The translations under genes and the position numbers were made by a program. Shown one piece after another: positions 1-8,002 of a DNA stretch of 64,000 nucleotides; position 1 is the first letter of the stretch; each line of letters starts with the position of its first letter. Under the pieces are notes generated by a model. It made no database searches and had not been told where the DNA came from. It was given only the letters and a program-made list of their open reading frames with translations. The DNA comes from a bacterium (GTDB taxonomy: Bacteria; Actinomycetota; Acidimicrobiia; Acidimicrobiales; Bin134): contig JAPPAP010000024.1 in the NCBI GenBank assembly GCA_026705465.1, forward strand, positions 1 through 64,000, written 5' to 3'.

Positions 1-2009
1 GGAAGATGTACGACGACGACGAGGACGCCCGCAAGGTGGTCGACGTGGCCCGAGGACTAGAGGGCCTGCGCCGCCAGGACAGCATCCACGCCGCCGCGGT
101 GGTGATCACCAAGGAGCCGCTCACCGAGTACCTCCCCATCCAGCGCAAGGCCTCGCCGGGTCAGACTCTGGAAGAGGCGCCCATCGTCACCCAGTATGAG
201 ATGCATGCGGTGGAAGACCTGGGTCTGCTCAAGATGGACTTTCTGGGTCTTCGGAACCTCGACGTCATCGAGGATGCCATCGGGTTGATCGAGCAGTCCT
301 GCGGCGAGCGGGTGGACATCGACAACGTGCCGCTGGACGATCCGGCCACCTACGAGCTGTTGGGCCGAGGCGACACCATCGGGGTATTCCAGCTAGAGGG
401 CGGCCCGATGCGATCGCTCATTCGGTCGCTGAAGCCCACTTGCTTCGACGATGTGGCCGCCCTGGTGGCCCTGTATCGGCCCGGTCCGATGGCGGCCAAC
501 ATGCACAACGACTACGCCGACCGGAAGAACGACCGCAAACCGGTCCAGGTGTTCCACGAGGACGCCGCCGACATCTTGGCCGACACCTACGGGCTGATGA
601 TCTACCAGGAGAGCGTCATGCGGGTGGCCCAGCGGTTCGCCGGGTACTCGCTGGCCGAAGCCGACAACCTCCGCAAGGCCTGCGGCAAGAAGGATCGCAA
701 GCTCATGGCCAAAGAGCGGGACAGCTTTGTGGAGGGCTGCGAGAAGAGCGGCTACGGCGACGAACTGGGAACACAGTTGTTCGACATCATCGAGCAGTTT
801 GCCGACTACGCCTTCAATAAGAGCCACTCCTACGGCTACGGCCTCATCGCTTATCAAGGGGCCTACCTCAAGGCCTGCTATCCGGTGGAGTACATGGCCG
901 CACTGCTGACCAGCGTCAAGAACCGGCTGGAGAAGGCGGCTGTGTATCTGGCCGAGTGCCGCCAGATGGGCATCAAGGTGGCGCTGCCCGATGTGAACGT
1001 GTCGGAGTCGGACTTCGCCGCCATCGACCCCCCTGACGGAGAACAGGCCATCTCCTTCGGGTTGTCGGCAATCCGCCACATGGGTGCGGGCACCGCGCAG
1101 ATGATCTTGGACGAGCGGGCCAAGAACGGCCCGTTCGCCGACTTCTACGACTTCTGCCAACGAGTCGACCCAATCGTGCTGAACAAGGGGGTGATCGAAG
1201 CCCTCATCAAAGCCGGCAGCTTCGACTCGCTGGGGCATCCTCGCCAGGGGCTTCTGAACGCGTCCGAGGCCATTGTCCGCCGCAGCATCCAACAGCAGCG
1301 AGAGCGCGAGCAGGGGGTGATGAGCCTGTTCGGTGAGGACAGCCAGACCAGCTTTGAGGACCGCATCGAGATACCCGATGCCGAGTTCGACAAGGCCCGG
1401 AGGCTGGCCGCTGAGAAAGAAATGCTGGGGCTCTATGTGTCCGACCACCCCATCATGGGCATGGAGGGGGTACTGGCCCGCAAGACCACTCATCGGATCG
1501 ACCAGCTGGCCGATGTCGAGGAGGGCGCCTCGGTGAAGGTCGGCGGGGTGGTGAGCAACATGCGCAAGCGCTGGACCCGCAAGGGAGACCAGATGGCATC
1601 CTGCGACCTTGAGGACATGTACGGGAGTATGGAGGTGACGCTGTTTCCCCGGGCCATGGAGGAGCACGGCCACAAGCTGGAAGACGATCTGGTGGTCGTG
1701 CTCGAGGGACGCCTGGACCGCCGCGATGACGAGCCCGGCTTGATCTGTTTCGGGGTGGAGCCGATCGATCCTGCTGCGGCCAACGGTCAGGCCACCCTGA
1801 AACTGAACCTCGGGGCCCACAGCCTGTCCCCCGAGCGCATCGACGACCTCAAGTCGGCTCTCGCCGGCCATCCGGGCAAGTCCGAGGTGATTCTCATGCT
1901 TGGCACGGGCAAGGGCATCAAGCTTTCATCGGCCTACGGGGTGGACACGGGCAGTGGGCTGATCGGCGAGTTGCGGGAGATGCTGGGCGATAACGCCATC
2001 GCGGTGTAA
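1..2009 (+). CDS. dnaE: DNA polymerase III alpha subunit, C-terminal part (5' truncated by window edge)
   Basis: Replicative DNA polymerase catalytic subunit; the reading frame is open from base 3 and continues upstream of the window. The visible part (about 667 residues) holds the end of the polymerase core, including KMDFLGLRNL, which carries the third catalytic aspartate, then the fingers region, a helix-hairpin-helix region around IRHMGAGTAQMI, and a C-terminal OB-fold (ASVKVGGVVSNMRKRW). The PHP domain and the first catalytic Asp pair lie outside the window. The C-terminus, with an OB-fold followed by a short tail, matches DnaE rather than PolC. A possible hairpin follows the stop at 2050-2073. 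Confidence 0.97.
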   Translation, partial: KMYDDDEDARKVVDVARGLEGLRRQDSIHAAAVVITKEPLTEYLPIQRKASPGQTLEEAPIVTQYEMHAVEDLGLLKMDFLGLRNLDVIEDAIGLIEQSCGERVDIDNVPLDDPATYELLGRGDTIGVFQLEGGPMRSLIRSLKPTCFDDVAALVALYRPGPMAANMHNDYADRKNDRKPVQVFHEDAADILADTYGLMIYQESVMRVAQRFAGYSLAEADNLRKACGKKDRKLMAKERDSFVEGCEKSGYGDELGTQLFDIIEQFADYAFNKSHSYGYGLIAYQGAYLKACYPVEYMAALLTSVKNRLEKAAVYLAECRQMGIKVALPDVNVSESDFAAIDPPDGEQAISFGLSAIRHMGAGTAQMILDERAKNGPFADFYDFCQRVDPIVLNKGVIEALIKAGSFDSLGHPRQGLLNASEAIVRRSIQQQREREQGVMSLFGEDSQTSFEDRIEIPDAEFDKARRLAAEKEMLGLYVSDHPIMGMEGVLARKTTHRIDQLADVEEGASVKVGGVVSNMRKRWTRKGDQMASCDLEDMYGSMEVTLFPRAMEEHGHKLEDDLVVVLEGRLDRRDDEPGLICFGVEPIDPAAANGQATLKLNLGAHSLSPERIDDLKSALAGHPGKSEVILMLGTGKGIKLSSAYGVDTGSGLIGELREMLGDNAIAV

Positions 2010-2049
2010 CCCGACTAGCTGGCATTTTGCCCAGGACCCCCGACTGGCG

Positions 2050-2073
2050 AAACCCTTGCAATCCTGCGGGTTT
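2050..2073 (+). terminator. Possible hairpin after dnaE
   Basis: AAACCC (2050-2055) pairs with GGGTTT (2068-2073), with an inner GCA/TGC pairing. It lies 40 nt after the dnaE stop and has no U-tract, so termination is only a suggestion. Confidence 0.35.
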
Positions 2074-2161
2074 GCGCGCCCACCGGGACGATTGATGGAC
2101 TATAGGGGTGCCCACGAGGGGAATGCGTGGGGGATCAGCGAGAGAGAAGGGCGAGCAGCGC

Positions 2162-2830
2162 ATGGCAATCGACGTCGAGACCAAGGACTGCACAGCGGCT
2201 ACCGACGCTGAGTTGGCTGAAATGGCGGACATGTGTGCTGATGGCCCCAACCCGTTTTCTGTGGGGCTGCTCTCCAAGCAAACCGAGGAATGGGTGCTGA
2301 TCTCCACCGTTCGGGAGAACGGCAAGCTCCGGGGATTCGCCTTCTCCACGCTGGAGCGCATCGGCGGGACGCCCAGCGTGTTGGTGGGCTTGGCCTCGGT
2401 GGCCCGAACCTCAAAGCGCAGCACTGTTCTCCGCCAGCTCGTCGACGCGCAGCTCCACCGGGCGCTGATGGCATTCCCCGACGAGGACGTGCTCTTGGGC
2501 ACCCAGTTCGACAACCCCGGCGGCTTCGACGCCTTCAAGCCTCTGGTCGATATCGTTCCCCGGCCGGGCCACAAGGCCTCGGGAGAAGAGCGGGCCTGGG
2601 GGCGCCGACTGGCCAAGCGGTTCAACATCAGCGCCAACCGATACCTCGACCGGGACTTCCGAGTGGTGGGAGACGACGGTCAGGCCTGCCTGCTCGACTA
2701 CGAGACGGTCAAGCCCGAGGTCATCGACCCCGACGTGGCGGCCCTGTTCGACAAGGTGGACCGCTCGGGCGGCGACACCATGGTTGCCTTCGGCTGGATC
2801 ATGGCCGAAGACCTGCTCAAGTACACCTGA
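2162..2830 (+). CDS. Conserved-looking protein of unknown function (222 aa)
   Basis: I do not recognise this family. The frame is open from 2108, but ATG 2162 is preceded by a GAGAGAAGGG ribosome-binding site, so the start is placed there. The protein is soluble-looking, with no signal peptide or membrane segment. The stretch VLISTVRENGKLRGFAF, followed by a helical region and GTQFDNPGGFDAF, is faintly reminiscent of a GNAT acyltransferase fold, but no acetyl-CoA loop can be made out. It stands between dnaE and a nitroreductase, all on the plus strand. A TATAGG box at 2101-2106 could serve as its -10 element. Confidence 0.75.
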   Translation: MAIDVETKDCTAATDAELAEMADMCADGPNPFSVGLLSKQTEEWVLISTVRENGKLRGFAFSTLERIGGTPSVLVGLASVARTSKRSTVLRQLVDAQLHRALMAFPDEDVLLGTQFDNPGGFDAFKPLVDIVPRPGHKASGEERAWGRRLAKRFNISANRYLDRDFRVVGDDGQACLLDYETVKPEVIDPDVAALFDKVDRSGGDTMVAFGWIMAEDLLKYT

Positions 2831-2856
2831 GCGACTCATCGCCCATCCGGCGGCCG

Positions 2857-3435
2857 ATGTGCCGCAACTTTCTTCCTGATCCACTGCCCGACGGCTTGGT
2901 GCCTGAATTGCTCGACCAGGCTCGCCGGGCTCCGTCAGCGGGCAATGCCCAGGCGGTGGAGTTCTGCGTCGTCACCGACCCCGAGCACTATTGGCGCTTG
3001 ACCCTCACATCTGAGCGCCGAGCCGAGTTCCCCTGGCCCGGCCTACTGGCTGCTCCGGTACTAGTGGTGGTACTCACCGACCCCGACCGCTACGTTCAGC
3101 GCTACTCCGAGCCCGACAAGGCCCGCACCGGTCTCGGGGAAAGCCCTGAAGCTTGGCCCGTTCCCTACTGGTGGGTAGACGCGGGGATGGCCGTCCACCA
3201 CCTCCTTGTCGCCGCCACTACCGCCGGCCTCGGCTCCTGCTTCTTCGGCGCCTTCGAACACGAGGATGCGGTAGTCGAGGGCCTCAACATCCCTGAAGGA
3301 CGCCGCATCGTGGGAATTGTGGCACTCGGATATGCGAACAACGATCGACCTAGTTCGTCGTCTAGAAGACCTCGTCGCCTGCTTGAAGAAGTGATTCACT
3401 CCTACCCACCTCCACCAAACACAGAGGACGGATAA
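2857..3435 (+). CDS. Nitroreductase family protein (FMN-dependent oxidoreductase)
   Basis: The 192-residue product has the nitroreductase N-terminal FMN-contact motif (QARRAPSAGNAQAVEF, about residues 17-32), a middle helix AGMAVHHLLVAATTAGLGSCFFG, and the family's usual ending in which a glycine-rich 'GIVALGYA' strand precedes the C-terminus. It probably uses NAD(P)H and FMN to reduce nitro, quinone or similar substrates; the substrate cannot be read from sequence. ATG 2857 is the first sensible start and lies 26 nt after the previous stop, so translation may be coupled. The frame is open further upstream, but that part overlaps the previous gene and has no family similarity. A strong hairpin follows at 3464. 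Confidence 0.85.
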   Translation: MCRNFLPDPLPDGLVPELLDQARRAPSAGNAQAVEFCVVTDPEHYWRLTLTSERRAEFPWPGLLAAPVLVVVLTDPDRYVQRYSEPDKARTGLGESPEAWPVPYWWVDAGMAVHHLLVAATTAGLGSCFFGAFEHEDAVVEGLNIPEGRRIVGIVALGYANNDRPSSSSRRPRRLLEEVIHSYPPPPNTEDG

Positions 3436-3463
3436 CCCCGGTAGGGCGGGGGGTGGCGCCGGA

Positions 3464-3499
3464 GGCGGACCTGGCGCACGCGAAGCACGCCAGGCCGCC
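3464..3499 (+). terminator. Strong hairpin downstream of nitroreductase gene
   Basis: GGCGG (3464-3468) plus CCTGGCG (3470-3476) pair with CGCCAGG (3488-3494) and CCGCC (3495-3499). This gives 12 bp with one bulged A and an 11-nt loop. There is no T-run; the position 29 nt after the stop suggests a terminator. Confidence 0.6.
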
Positions 3500-3568
3500 G
3501 TCAGGTGACAGGACCCGCCGCCCGGTTTGAGCAACAGCCCAAACACGGCACCTTGCCCGCATATCGTC

Positions 3569-3574
3569 TACCGT
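3569..3574 (+). promoter_or_regulatory. -10 box for leaderless SnoaL-like gene
   Basis: TACCGT lies 8 nt before ATG 3583, and no Shine-Dalgarno sequence is present. Confidence 0.5.
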
Positions 3575-3582
3575 TCCCGCCC

Positions 3583-4071
3583 ATGAACATGCCTGATCCT
3601 GTCGACCGCCTGGCCATCGAAGACGTCATCGTCCGATACACCATCGCCATCGACGAGAAAGACTGGGACCTGCTCGACTCGGTCTTCACGCCCGATGCCC
3701 ATCTGGATTACTCCTCGTCGGCTCCTGGCGTGGACGACGCCAACGCCGACTATCCCACGGTCAAGGGCTGGCTCCAGATGGCACTGTCCATCTTCCCCAT
3801 GACCCAGCACATGGTGGGCAAGACCTATATCCGGAGCTGGGACGGCGACACCGCCCAGTGCACGACGCTGTTCCACAATCCCATGGGCATGCCGGTCAAC
3901 GACGACAAGCAGTTCGATCCCAGTGGGTCCCAGATGCACTTGTTCTTCGTGGGCGGTTGGTACCACGACACCGTGTCCCGGACCCCCGACGGGTTCCGCA
4001 TCGTCAAGAAGGTCGAGATTGGGGGCTACATGGACGGCGGCTTCCCCGACGGCTTCGACATTCCCCAATAG
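3583..4071 (+). CDS. SnoaL-like / NTF2-fold protein
   Basis: The 162-residue protein begins with the pattern of the SnoaL-like polyketide cyclase/ketosteroid-isomerase superfamily: VDRLAIEDVIVRYTIAIDEKDWDLLDSVF, then TPDAHLDY, then a central region with TQHMVGKTYI and a C-terminal beta strand ending in RIVKKVEIGGYMDGG. Members are small alpha+beta barrels acting as isomerases, dehydratases or ligand binders. Its place just upstream of a DUF35-thiolase-dehydrogenase set suggests a role in lipid or steroid-like catabolism; that is inference. The start is ATG 3583 (a second ATG lies at 3589), with a -10-like box 8 nt upstream. Confidence 0.85.
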   Translation: MNMPDPVDRLAIEDVIVRYTIAIDEKDWDLLDSVFTPDAHLDYSSSAPGVDDANADYPTVKGWLQMALSIFPMTQHMVGKTYIRSWDGDTAQCTTLFHNPMGMPVNDDKQFDPSGSQMHLFFVGGWYHDTVSRTPDGFRIVKKVEIGGYMDGGFPDGFDIPQ

Positions 4072-4126
4072 CTGCTCCACAATTGGCCTGACGGGCGCAG
4101 TTGGGCCAGCAGAGCAGCCGCTGGGG

Positions 4127-4132
4127 TAATCT
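4127..4132 (+). promoter_or_regulatory. -10 box for leaderless DUF35 gene
   Basis: TAATCT lies 7 nt before GTG 4140. Confidence 0.55.
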
Positions 4133-4139
4133 GCCCGAC

Positions 4140-4529
4140 GTGCAGATCCCCCTTGTGGACTACCTGGTGTTGGGTGATGAGCCCCACCTGCAAGCCAATG
4201 AGTGCGCCAATTGCGGCGCTCGTTTTTTCGGGCGGCGCAACGCCTGCGCCCATTGCGGCCACCGAGAGTTCAACCCAGTGCGGGTGAGCGACACCGGCAC
4301 GCTGCGGACCTTCAGCATCGTGTACCGGGCCGCTCCCACCATTCCCACGCCCTATGTGTCGGCCATCGTGGTGACCGACGACGGCACCTCGGTGCGCTCC
4401 AACCTCATCAACATCGAGCCTGATCCGTCCAAGATCTCATTGGGCATGAAGGTGAAGCTGGACACCTACGTGGTGGGCACTGACGACGATGGTCAAGAAG
4501 CAGTCGCCTTCGGCTACGCCCCGGTCTAA
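4140..4529 (+). CDS. DUF35 OB-fold / zinc-ribbon protein, thiolase partner
   Basis: The 129-residue protein has an N-terminal rubredoxin-like zinc ribbon, C-x2-C-x10-C-x2-C (ANECANCGARFFGRRNACAHCG), followed by an acyl-CoA-binding OB-fold (GTLRTFSIVYR to AFGYAP). DUF35 proteins form complexes with SCP2-type thiolases or aldolases and are needed for their activity, as in steroid side-chain degradation. The thiolase is the next gene, 51 nt downstream, which supports a heteromeric enzyme. GTG 4140 is preferred over the TTG at 4101 because a TAATCT -10 box ends 7 nt before it. Confidence 0.88.
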   Translation: MQIPLVDYLVLGDEPHLQANECANCGARFFGRRNACAHCGHREFNPVRVSDTGTLRTFSIVYRAAPTIPTPYVSAIVVTDDGTSVRSNLINIEPDPSKISLGMKVKLDTYVVGTDDDGQEAVAFGYAPV

Positions 4530-4580
4530 GTCCGCGGCGGGCCATAACAACCGAACGAACAACCGATAGGAGGCCTGAAA

Positions 4581-5783
4581 ATGGCACAAGACGTCTGGGT
4601 TCTGGGAACACACATGACTGCGTTCGGCCGCTATCCCGACCAGGATGCGGTGGATCTGGCCACCAATGCCGCCCTCGGCGCATTGGACGACGGCGGTGTG
4701 GCCATCTCCGACATGGACATCCTGGCCTGCGGGACCTTGTTCCAGGCCAACGCCGGCATGGGCCAGCAGGTGCAGAAGCAGATCGGCCAGACCGGCATAC
4801 CGGTGTACAACGTGTCCAACGCCTGCGCCACCGGCGCCACCGCGCTGCGCACGGTGATCATGGCCATCCGGGCCGGTGAAGCCGACCTGGGCCTGGCCAT
4901 CGGGGTGGAGCAGATGGGCAAGATGGGCCTTTTGGCCGGCGGCGCCCGCAAGGAGAAGAACGTGTATGAGCCGTCGGGCCGCTACGGCGCGGTCATGCCC
5001 ATCGACGGCATCCTGGGCACCGACACCATGCCCGGCGTGTTCGCCCAGGCCGGCATGGAGTACGCCAACGACAACGATGGGGTGGGCTTCGAGCAGTTCG
5101 CCAAGGTGGCCCAGAAGAACCACGCCCACTCCACGCTGAACCCCCTGGCCCAGTATCAGAAGGAGTTCAGCCTGGAGGAGATCATGGGCTCGCCCATGCA
5201 GTCGTATCCCAACACCCTGCTTATGTGTTGCCCCACCGGCGATGGGGCCGCCGCCTGCGTGCTGGTGGGCGAGGAGCGGTTCGCCACCCTCAGCCGCGAG
5301 CAGCAGTCCCGGGCGGTGAAGATCTCCGCCTCGGTGCTGACCACCGATCCCTACGTGGAGTCGGGTGCCATGCAGCCCGACGTGAACACCCTCACCCGCA
5401 ACGCCGCCCAGGCTGCCTATGAGCAGTCAGGCGTGGCGCCCGGTGATCTCAGCCTGGTGGAGCTGCACGACTGCTTCGCCACCGCCGAGCTCATCCACTA
5501 CGACAACCTGGGTCTGTGCGAGCCCGGTGGTGCCGGCGATTTCATCGACCGGGGTGCCCCGTGGCGCGATGGCGAGACCCCGGTGAACGTGTCGGGTGGT
5601 CTCATCTCCAAGGGCCATCCCATCGGCGCCACCGGCGTGGCCAATGTCTATGAGGTGGCCACCCATCTGCGGGGCGAGGCCGGTGACCGTCAGATCGAGG
5701 GCGCCAACGTGGGCCTGGCCCACGTGATCGGCCTCGGCTCCAGCTGCGGCGTCCACATCCTGGAGAAGAGTGGGATCAGCTGA
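4581..5783 (+). CDS. SCP2-type thiolase / lipid-transfer-protein-like acetyl-CoA acyltransferase
   Basis: The 400-residue thiolase-fold enzyme has the acylated cysteine in VSNACATGATALRT (about residue 80), the HDCFATAELI motif and the catalytic histidine in GGLISKGHPIGATG. These features and the partner DUF35 gene place it with the lipid-transfer-protein class (Ltp2/SCP2-like) rather than the classical biosynthetic thiolases. It probably performs thiolytic or retro-aldol cleavage of a beta-keto or beta-hydroxy acyl-CoA; the substrate is unknown. A strong ribosome-binding site (TAGGAGG) precedes ATG 4581. The dehydrogenase at 5824 follows with 40 nt between and its own AAAGGAGG site. Confidence 0.92.
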   Translation: MAQDVWVLGTHMTAFGRYPDQDAVDLATNAALGALDDGGVAISDMDILACGTLFQANAGMGQQVQKQIGQTGIPVYNVSNACATGATALRTVIMAIRAGEADLGLAIGVEQMGKMGLLAGGARKEKNVYEPSGRYGAVMPIDGILGTDTMPGVFAQAGMEYANDNDGVGFEQFAKVAQKNHAHSTLNPLAQYQKEFSLEEIMGSPMQSYPNTLLMCCPTGDGAAACVLVGEERFATLSREQQSRAVKISASVLTTDPYVESGAMQPDVNTLTRNAAQAAYEQSGVAPGDLSLVELHDCFATAELIHYDNLGLCEPGGAGDFIDRGAPWRDGETPVNVSGGLISKGHPIGATGVANVYEVATHLRGEAGDRQIEGANVGLAHVIGLGSSCGVHILEKSGIS

Positions 5784-5823
5784 GCCTGATCTGAGCAACC
5801 AATCCCGAAAGGAGGCCACCACC

Positions 5824-6891
5824 ATGAGCAGCACCTGTCGGGGAGTTGTCTTCAACGGCGACGGCACCTACCAGCTACGCGACGATTTCCCGGTGCCCGT
5901 GTCACCGCCCGGCGGCGGGGTGCTGAAAGTGGAGGCCGTGGGCATGTGCGGCAGCGACGTGGCCCAGCTCCACGGCCACCAGCACGTCCCCGGGGAGAAG
6001 TCCCCGCTGGTGCCCGGCCATGAGATCGTCGGGCGGGTGCATGCCCTGGCCGACGACGCCAATTTGGGCGTGGCGGTGGGCGACCGGGTGGCAGTAGATC
6101 TGGTTGTTAGGGCCCCAGTTACCGAGGACAACCCATTCGGCCTGGGCCAGGTGTACGGATACACCCTGGGCATCGAAGACGAGCACGGCCTGTGGGGCGG
6201 CTACGGGGAGTACATGGGGCTGTTGCCCAGCACCAACCTGGTCAAGTTGACCGACGACATCGATGCCGCCGAGCTGACCGTTTTCGAGCCCTTGGCCAAC
6301 GTGTGCAACTGGTTGAGCCGGATGCCGGTGGGCGAGGGCGAGACGGTAGTGGTGCAGGGGCCGGGCCACATGGGGCTGGTGTACGCCGCGGAGGCCAAGC
6401 GCCGGGGCGCGGAGACGGTGATCGTCACCGGCACCGATGCCGACGCATTGCGCCTGGAGGTGGCCCGTGAGGTGGGAGCGGATGTGACCGTAGACGTCAC
6501 CGCCACCGACCTGGTGGCGTTTGTGGCCGAGATTACCGGAGGGGCCATGGCCGACATGGCCGTGGATCTGGCCGATGCCACCGTCACCGTGCCCTTGTGC
6601 CTGGACCTGGTTCGCCAAGGGGGCAAGGTGCAGCTGGCCGGATTGAAGAACTTGGCGCCAGTGGAGCTGATTACCGACATGATCGTGCTCAAGGGTCTCA
6701 CCGTCTCGGGAGGCAGCGGCTCCACGCCCAGCTCCATGAGGGAGGCGGTGGCCATCTTGAACAGTGGAGAGTTCCCCACCGAGCCGCTGCTGGGCGAGGT
6801 GTTCGGCCTCGACCAGATCGACCAGGCCATGGCCCTGCTCCAGCGCACCGCCGACCACGACGCGGTGCGGGTCGGGCTCCGCCACAACTAG
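5824..6891 (+). CDS. Zinc-type alcohol dehydrogenase family protein (MDR)
   Basis: The 355-residue medium-chain dehydrogenase/reductase has the catalytic zinc Cys in GMCGSDVAQ and the GHE motif (LVPGHEIVGRV), then a Rossmann domain beginning VVVQGPGHMGLVYAAEAKRRGAE. The four-cysteine structural zinc lobe is absent: the region DLVVRAPVTEDNPFGLG has no cysteines. The FEPLANVCNW stretch is typical of the threonine/sorbitol dehydrogenase branch. It sits between a thiolase and an SDR, so a hydroxyacyl or alcohol oxidation in the same catabolic route is likely. ATG 5824 follows AAAGGAGG; the frame is open upstream but that part lies inside the thiolase gene. Confidence 0.9.
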   Translation: MSSTCRGVVFNGDGTYQLRDDFPVPVSPPGGGVLKVEAVGMCGSDVAQLHGHQHVPGEKSPLVPGHEIVGRVHALADDANLGVAVGDRVAVDLVVRAPVTEDNPFGLGQVYGYTLGIEDEHGLWGGYGEYMGLLPSTNLVKLTDDIDAAELTVFEPLANVCNWLSRMPVGEGETVVVQGPGHMGLVYAAEAKRRGAETVIVTGTDADALRLEVAREVGADVTVDVTATDLVAFVAEITGGAMADMAVDLADATVTVPLCLDLVRQGGKVQLAGLKNLAPVELITDMIVLKGLTVSGGSGSTPSSMREAVAILNSGEFPTEPLLGEVFGLDQIDQAMALLQRTADHDAVRVGLRHN

Positions 6892-6904
6892 CCAGACCGG
6901 AGCA

Positions 6905-7708
6905 ATGAGCATCGAGATTGATCACTCCGGCAAGGTGGCGCTGGTCACCGGTTCGGGTGCAGGAATCGGTCGCGAGATCGCCCGGTGGATGGGTCGGGCC
7001 GGCGCCGCGGTGGCGGTGAACGACCTTCGGGCCGACACTGCCGAGGAAACGGTGGCCCTCATCGCCGAAGAAGGGGGCACGGCCAAGGCGTTCGCAGCCG
7101 ACTTGCGCGACGACGACGCCATCGACCAACTGGTGGCCGATGTAGTGGCCTGGGGCGGGAGTCTGGATATTGCCGTCAACAACGTCGGCATGATGGCGGG
7201 GCGGTCGCCCACTCGGTTTGTGGACATGGACGGAGAGTTCTGGCGGGATCTCGTCGATCAGAACCTGGTGCTGACCGCGCTGTGCGGCCGGGCCGAGGCC
7301 TTTGTGATGATGGAGCAGGGCGGCGGGGTGATCATCAACGTCAGCTCGGGAGAGACCACTCGGCCTTCGCCCATGATGTCGAGCTATGCCGCGGCCAAGG
7401 CGGCCATCAACCACCTGACCTGGTCGATGGCGGTGGAGCTCGGCCCCCACAACATCCGGGTCAACGCCATCGCTCCGGGCACCACCCCTACCGAGTTGAT
7501 CCGGGAGGCGTTTCCTCCCGAGCACTACCAGGCCATCGTGGCCGCCACCCCGCTTCGCCGGGAGACCCTTCCCGAGGAGTTGGGCCGCCTGTCGGTGTAC
7601 TTGGCTTCCGATCTGGCCCGCTGCACCACCGGCCAACTCATCTTGGCCGACGCTGGGGCGTTCCTATCCCGCACCCGACCACCCAACCTGGGACAAGACG
7701 CCAGTTAG
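6905..7708 (+). CDS. SDR family NAD(P)-dependent oxidoreductase
   Basis: A classical short-chain dehydrogenase of 267 residues. It has the cofactor motif TGSGAGIGREIA (about residues 14-25), NNVG, the catalytic Ser in INVSSGE, and Tyr and Lys in SSYAAAKAAINH, followed by IRVNAIAPGTTPTE. It probably oxidises a secondary alcohol or 3-hydroxyacyl intermediate of the pathway encoded by the preceding genes. ATG 6905 lies 13 nt after the dehydrogenase stop, so the genes are likely co-transcribed. The stop codon overlaps the -10 box of the next gene. Confidence 0.92.
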   Translation: MSIEIDHSGKVALVTGSGAGIGREIARWMGRAGAAVAVNDLRADTAEETVALIAEEGGTAKAFAADLRDDDAIDQLVADVVAWGGSLDIAVNNVGMMAGRSPTRFVDMDGEFWRDLVDQNLVLTALCGRAEAFVMMEQGGGVIINVSSGETTRPSPMMSSYAAAKAAINHLTWSMAVELGPHNIRVNAIAPGTTPTELIREAFPPEHYQAIVAATPLRRETLPEELGRLSVYLASDLARCTTGQLILADAGAFLSRTRPPNLGQDAS

Positions 7709-7711
7709 TAT
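7706..7711 (+). promoter_or_regulatory. -10 box for leaderless NifU-like gene
   Basis: TAGTAT overlaps the preceding SDR stop codon and ends 8 nt before ATG 7720. Confidence 0.55.
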
Positions 7712-7719
7712 CCATCGCC

Positions 7720-7962
7720 ATGGATCAAGCCCTATTGGACGAAGCCGTCGGCGAATTGCGGGCTCTGGTAGCCCTCGACGGCGGCGATGTAGAGCTGGTG
7801 TCGGCTGAAGCCGGCACAGTGGCCCTGCGGCTCATTCTGGAAGGGGCCGAATGCCGCGAGTGCGTCATGCCCAAGGAGTTCTTGGAGCAGATCGCCCTCG
7901 ATATGGTCACCACCCGCCTCGGCGAGGTAAGCGCCGTCACCATCGACGACCCCCGAGAGTAG
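7720..7962 (+). CDS. NifU-like C-terminal-domain protein (80 aa)
   Basis: The small single-domain protein resembles the NifU C-terminal (Nfu) Fe-S scaffold: an N-terminal helix (LLDEAVGELRALVALDGGDVELV), a strand VALRLILEGA, and a CxxC motif in AECRECVMPKEFLEQIAL. Canonical Nfu proteins read CxxCPSS; here the residues after the second Cys are VMPK, so cluster binding is plausible but not certain. It is last in the plus-strand run and is followed by a near-perfect hairpin shared with the convergent gene. The start ATG 7720 has a -10-like TAGTAT 8 nt upstream, suggesting an independent leaderless transcript. Confidence 0.78.
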   Translation: MDQALLDEAVGELRALVALDGGDVELVSAEAGTVALRLILEGAECRECVMPKEFLEQIALDMVTTRLGEVSAVTIDDPRE

Positions 7963-7967
7963 GGCTT

Positions 7968-7995
7968 GGCCAGCCCACCAGTTGGTGGGCTGGCC
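7968..7995. terminator. Bidirectional terminator hairpin
   Basis: A perfect 13-bp stem (7968-7980 with 7983-7995) and a 2-nt turn lie between two convergent genes, 5 nt after one stop and 7 nt from the other. The symmetry suits termination from both sides. Confidence 0.8.
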
Positions 7996-8002
7996 CATTG
8001 CC

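Noticed and set aside
393..1871. Long open frame antisense to dnaE
   Set aside because: It lies wholly inside a certain dnaE frame, has no known motif or ribosome-binding site, and long antisense frames are expected at this GC content.
2290..2856. Upstream extension of the nitroreductase frame
   Set aside because: It overlaps the previous gene, has Arg/Pro/Gly-rich shadow composition and no nitroreductase similarity.
5902..6912. Long minus-strand frame opposite the zinc alcohol dehydrogenase
   Set aside because: Composition shadow; the plus strand has clear family motifs.
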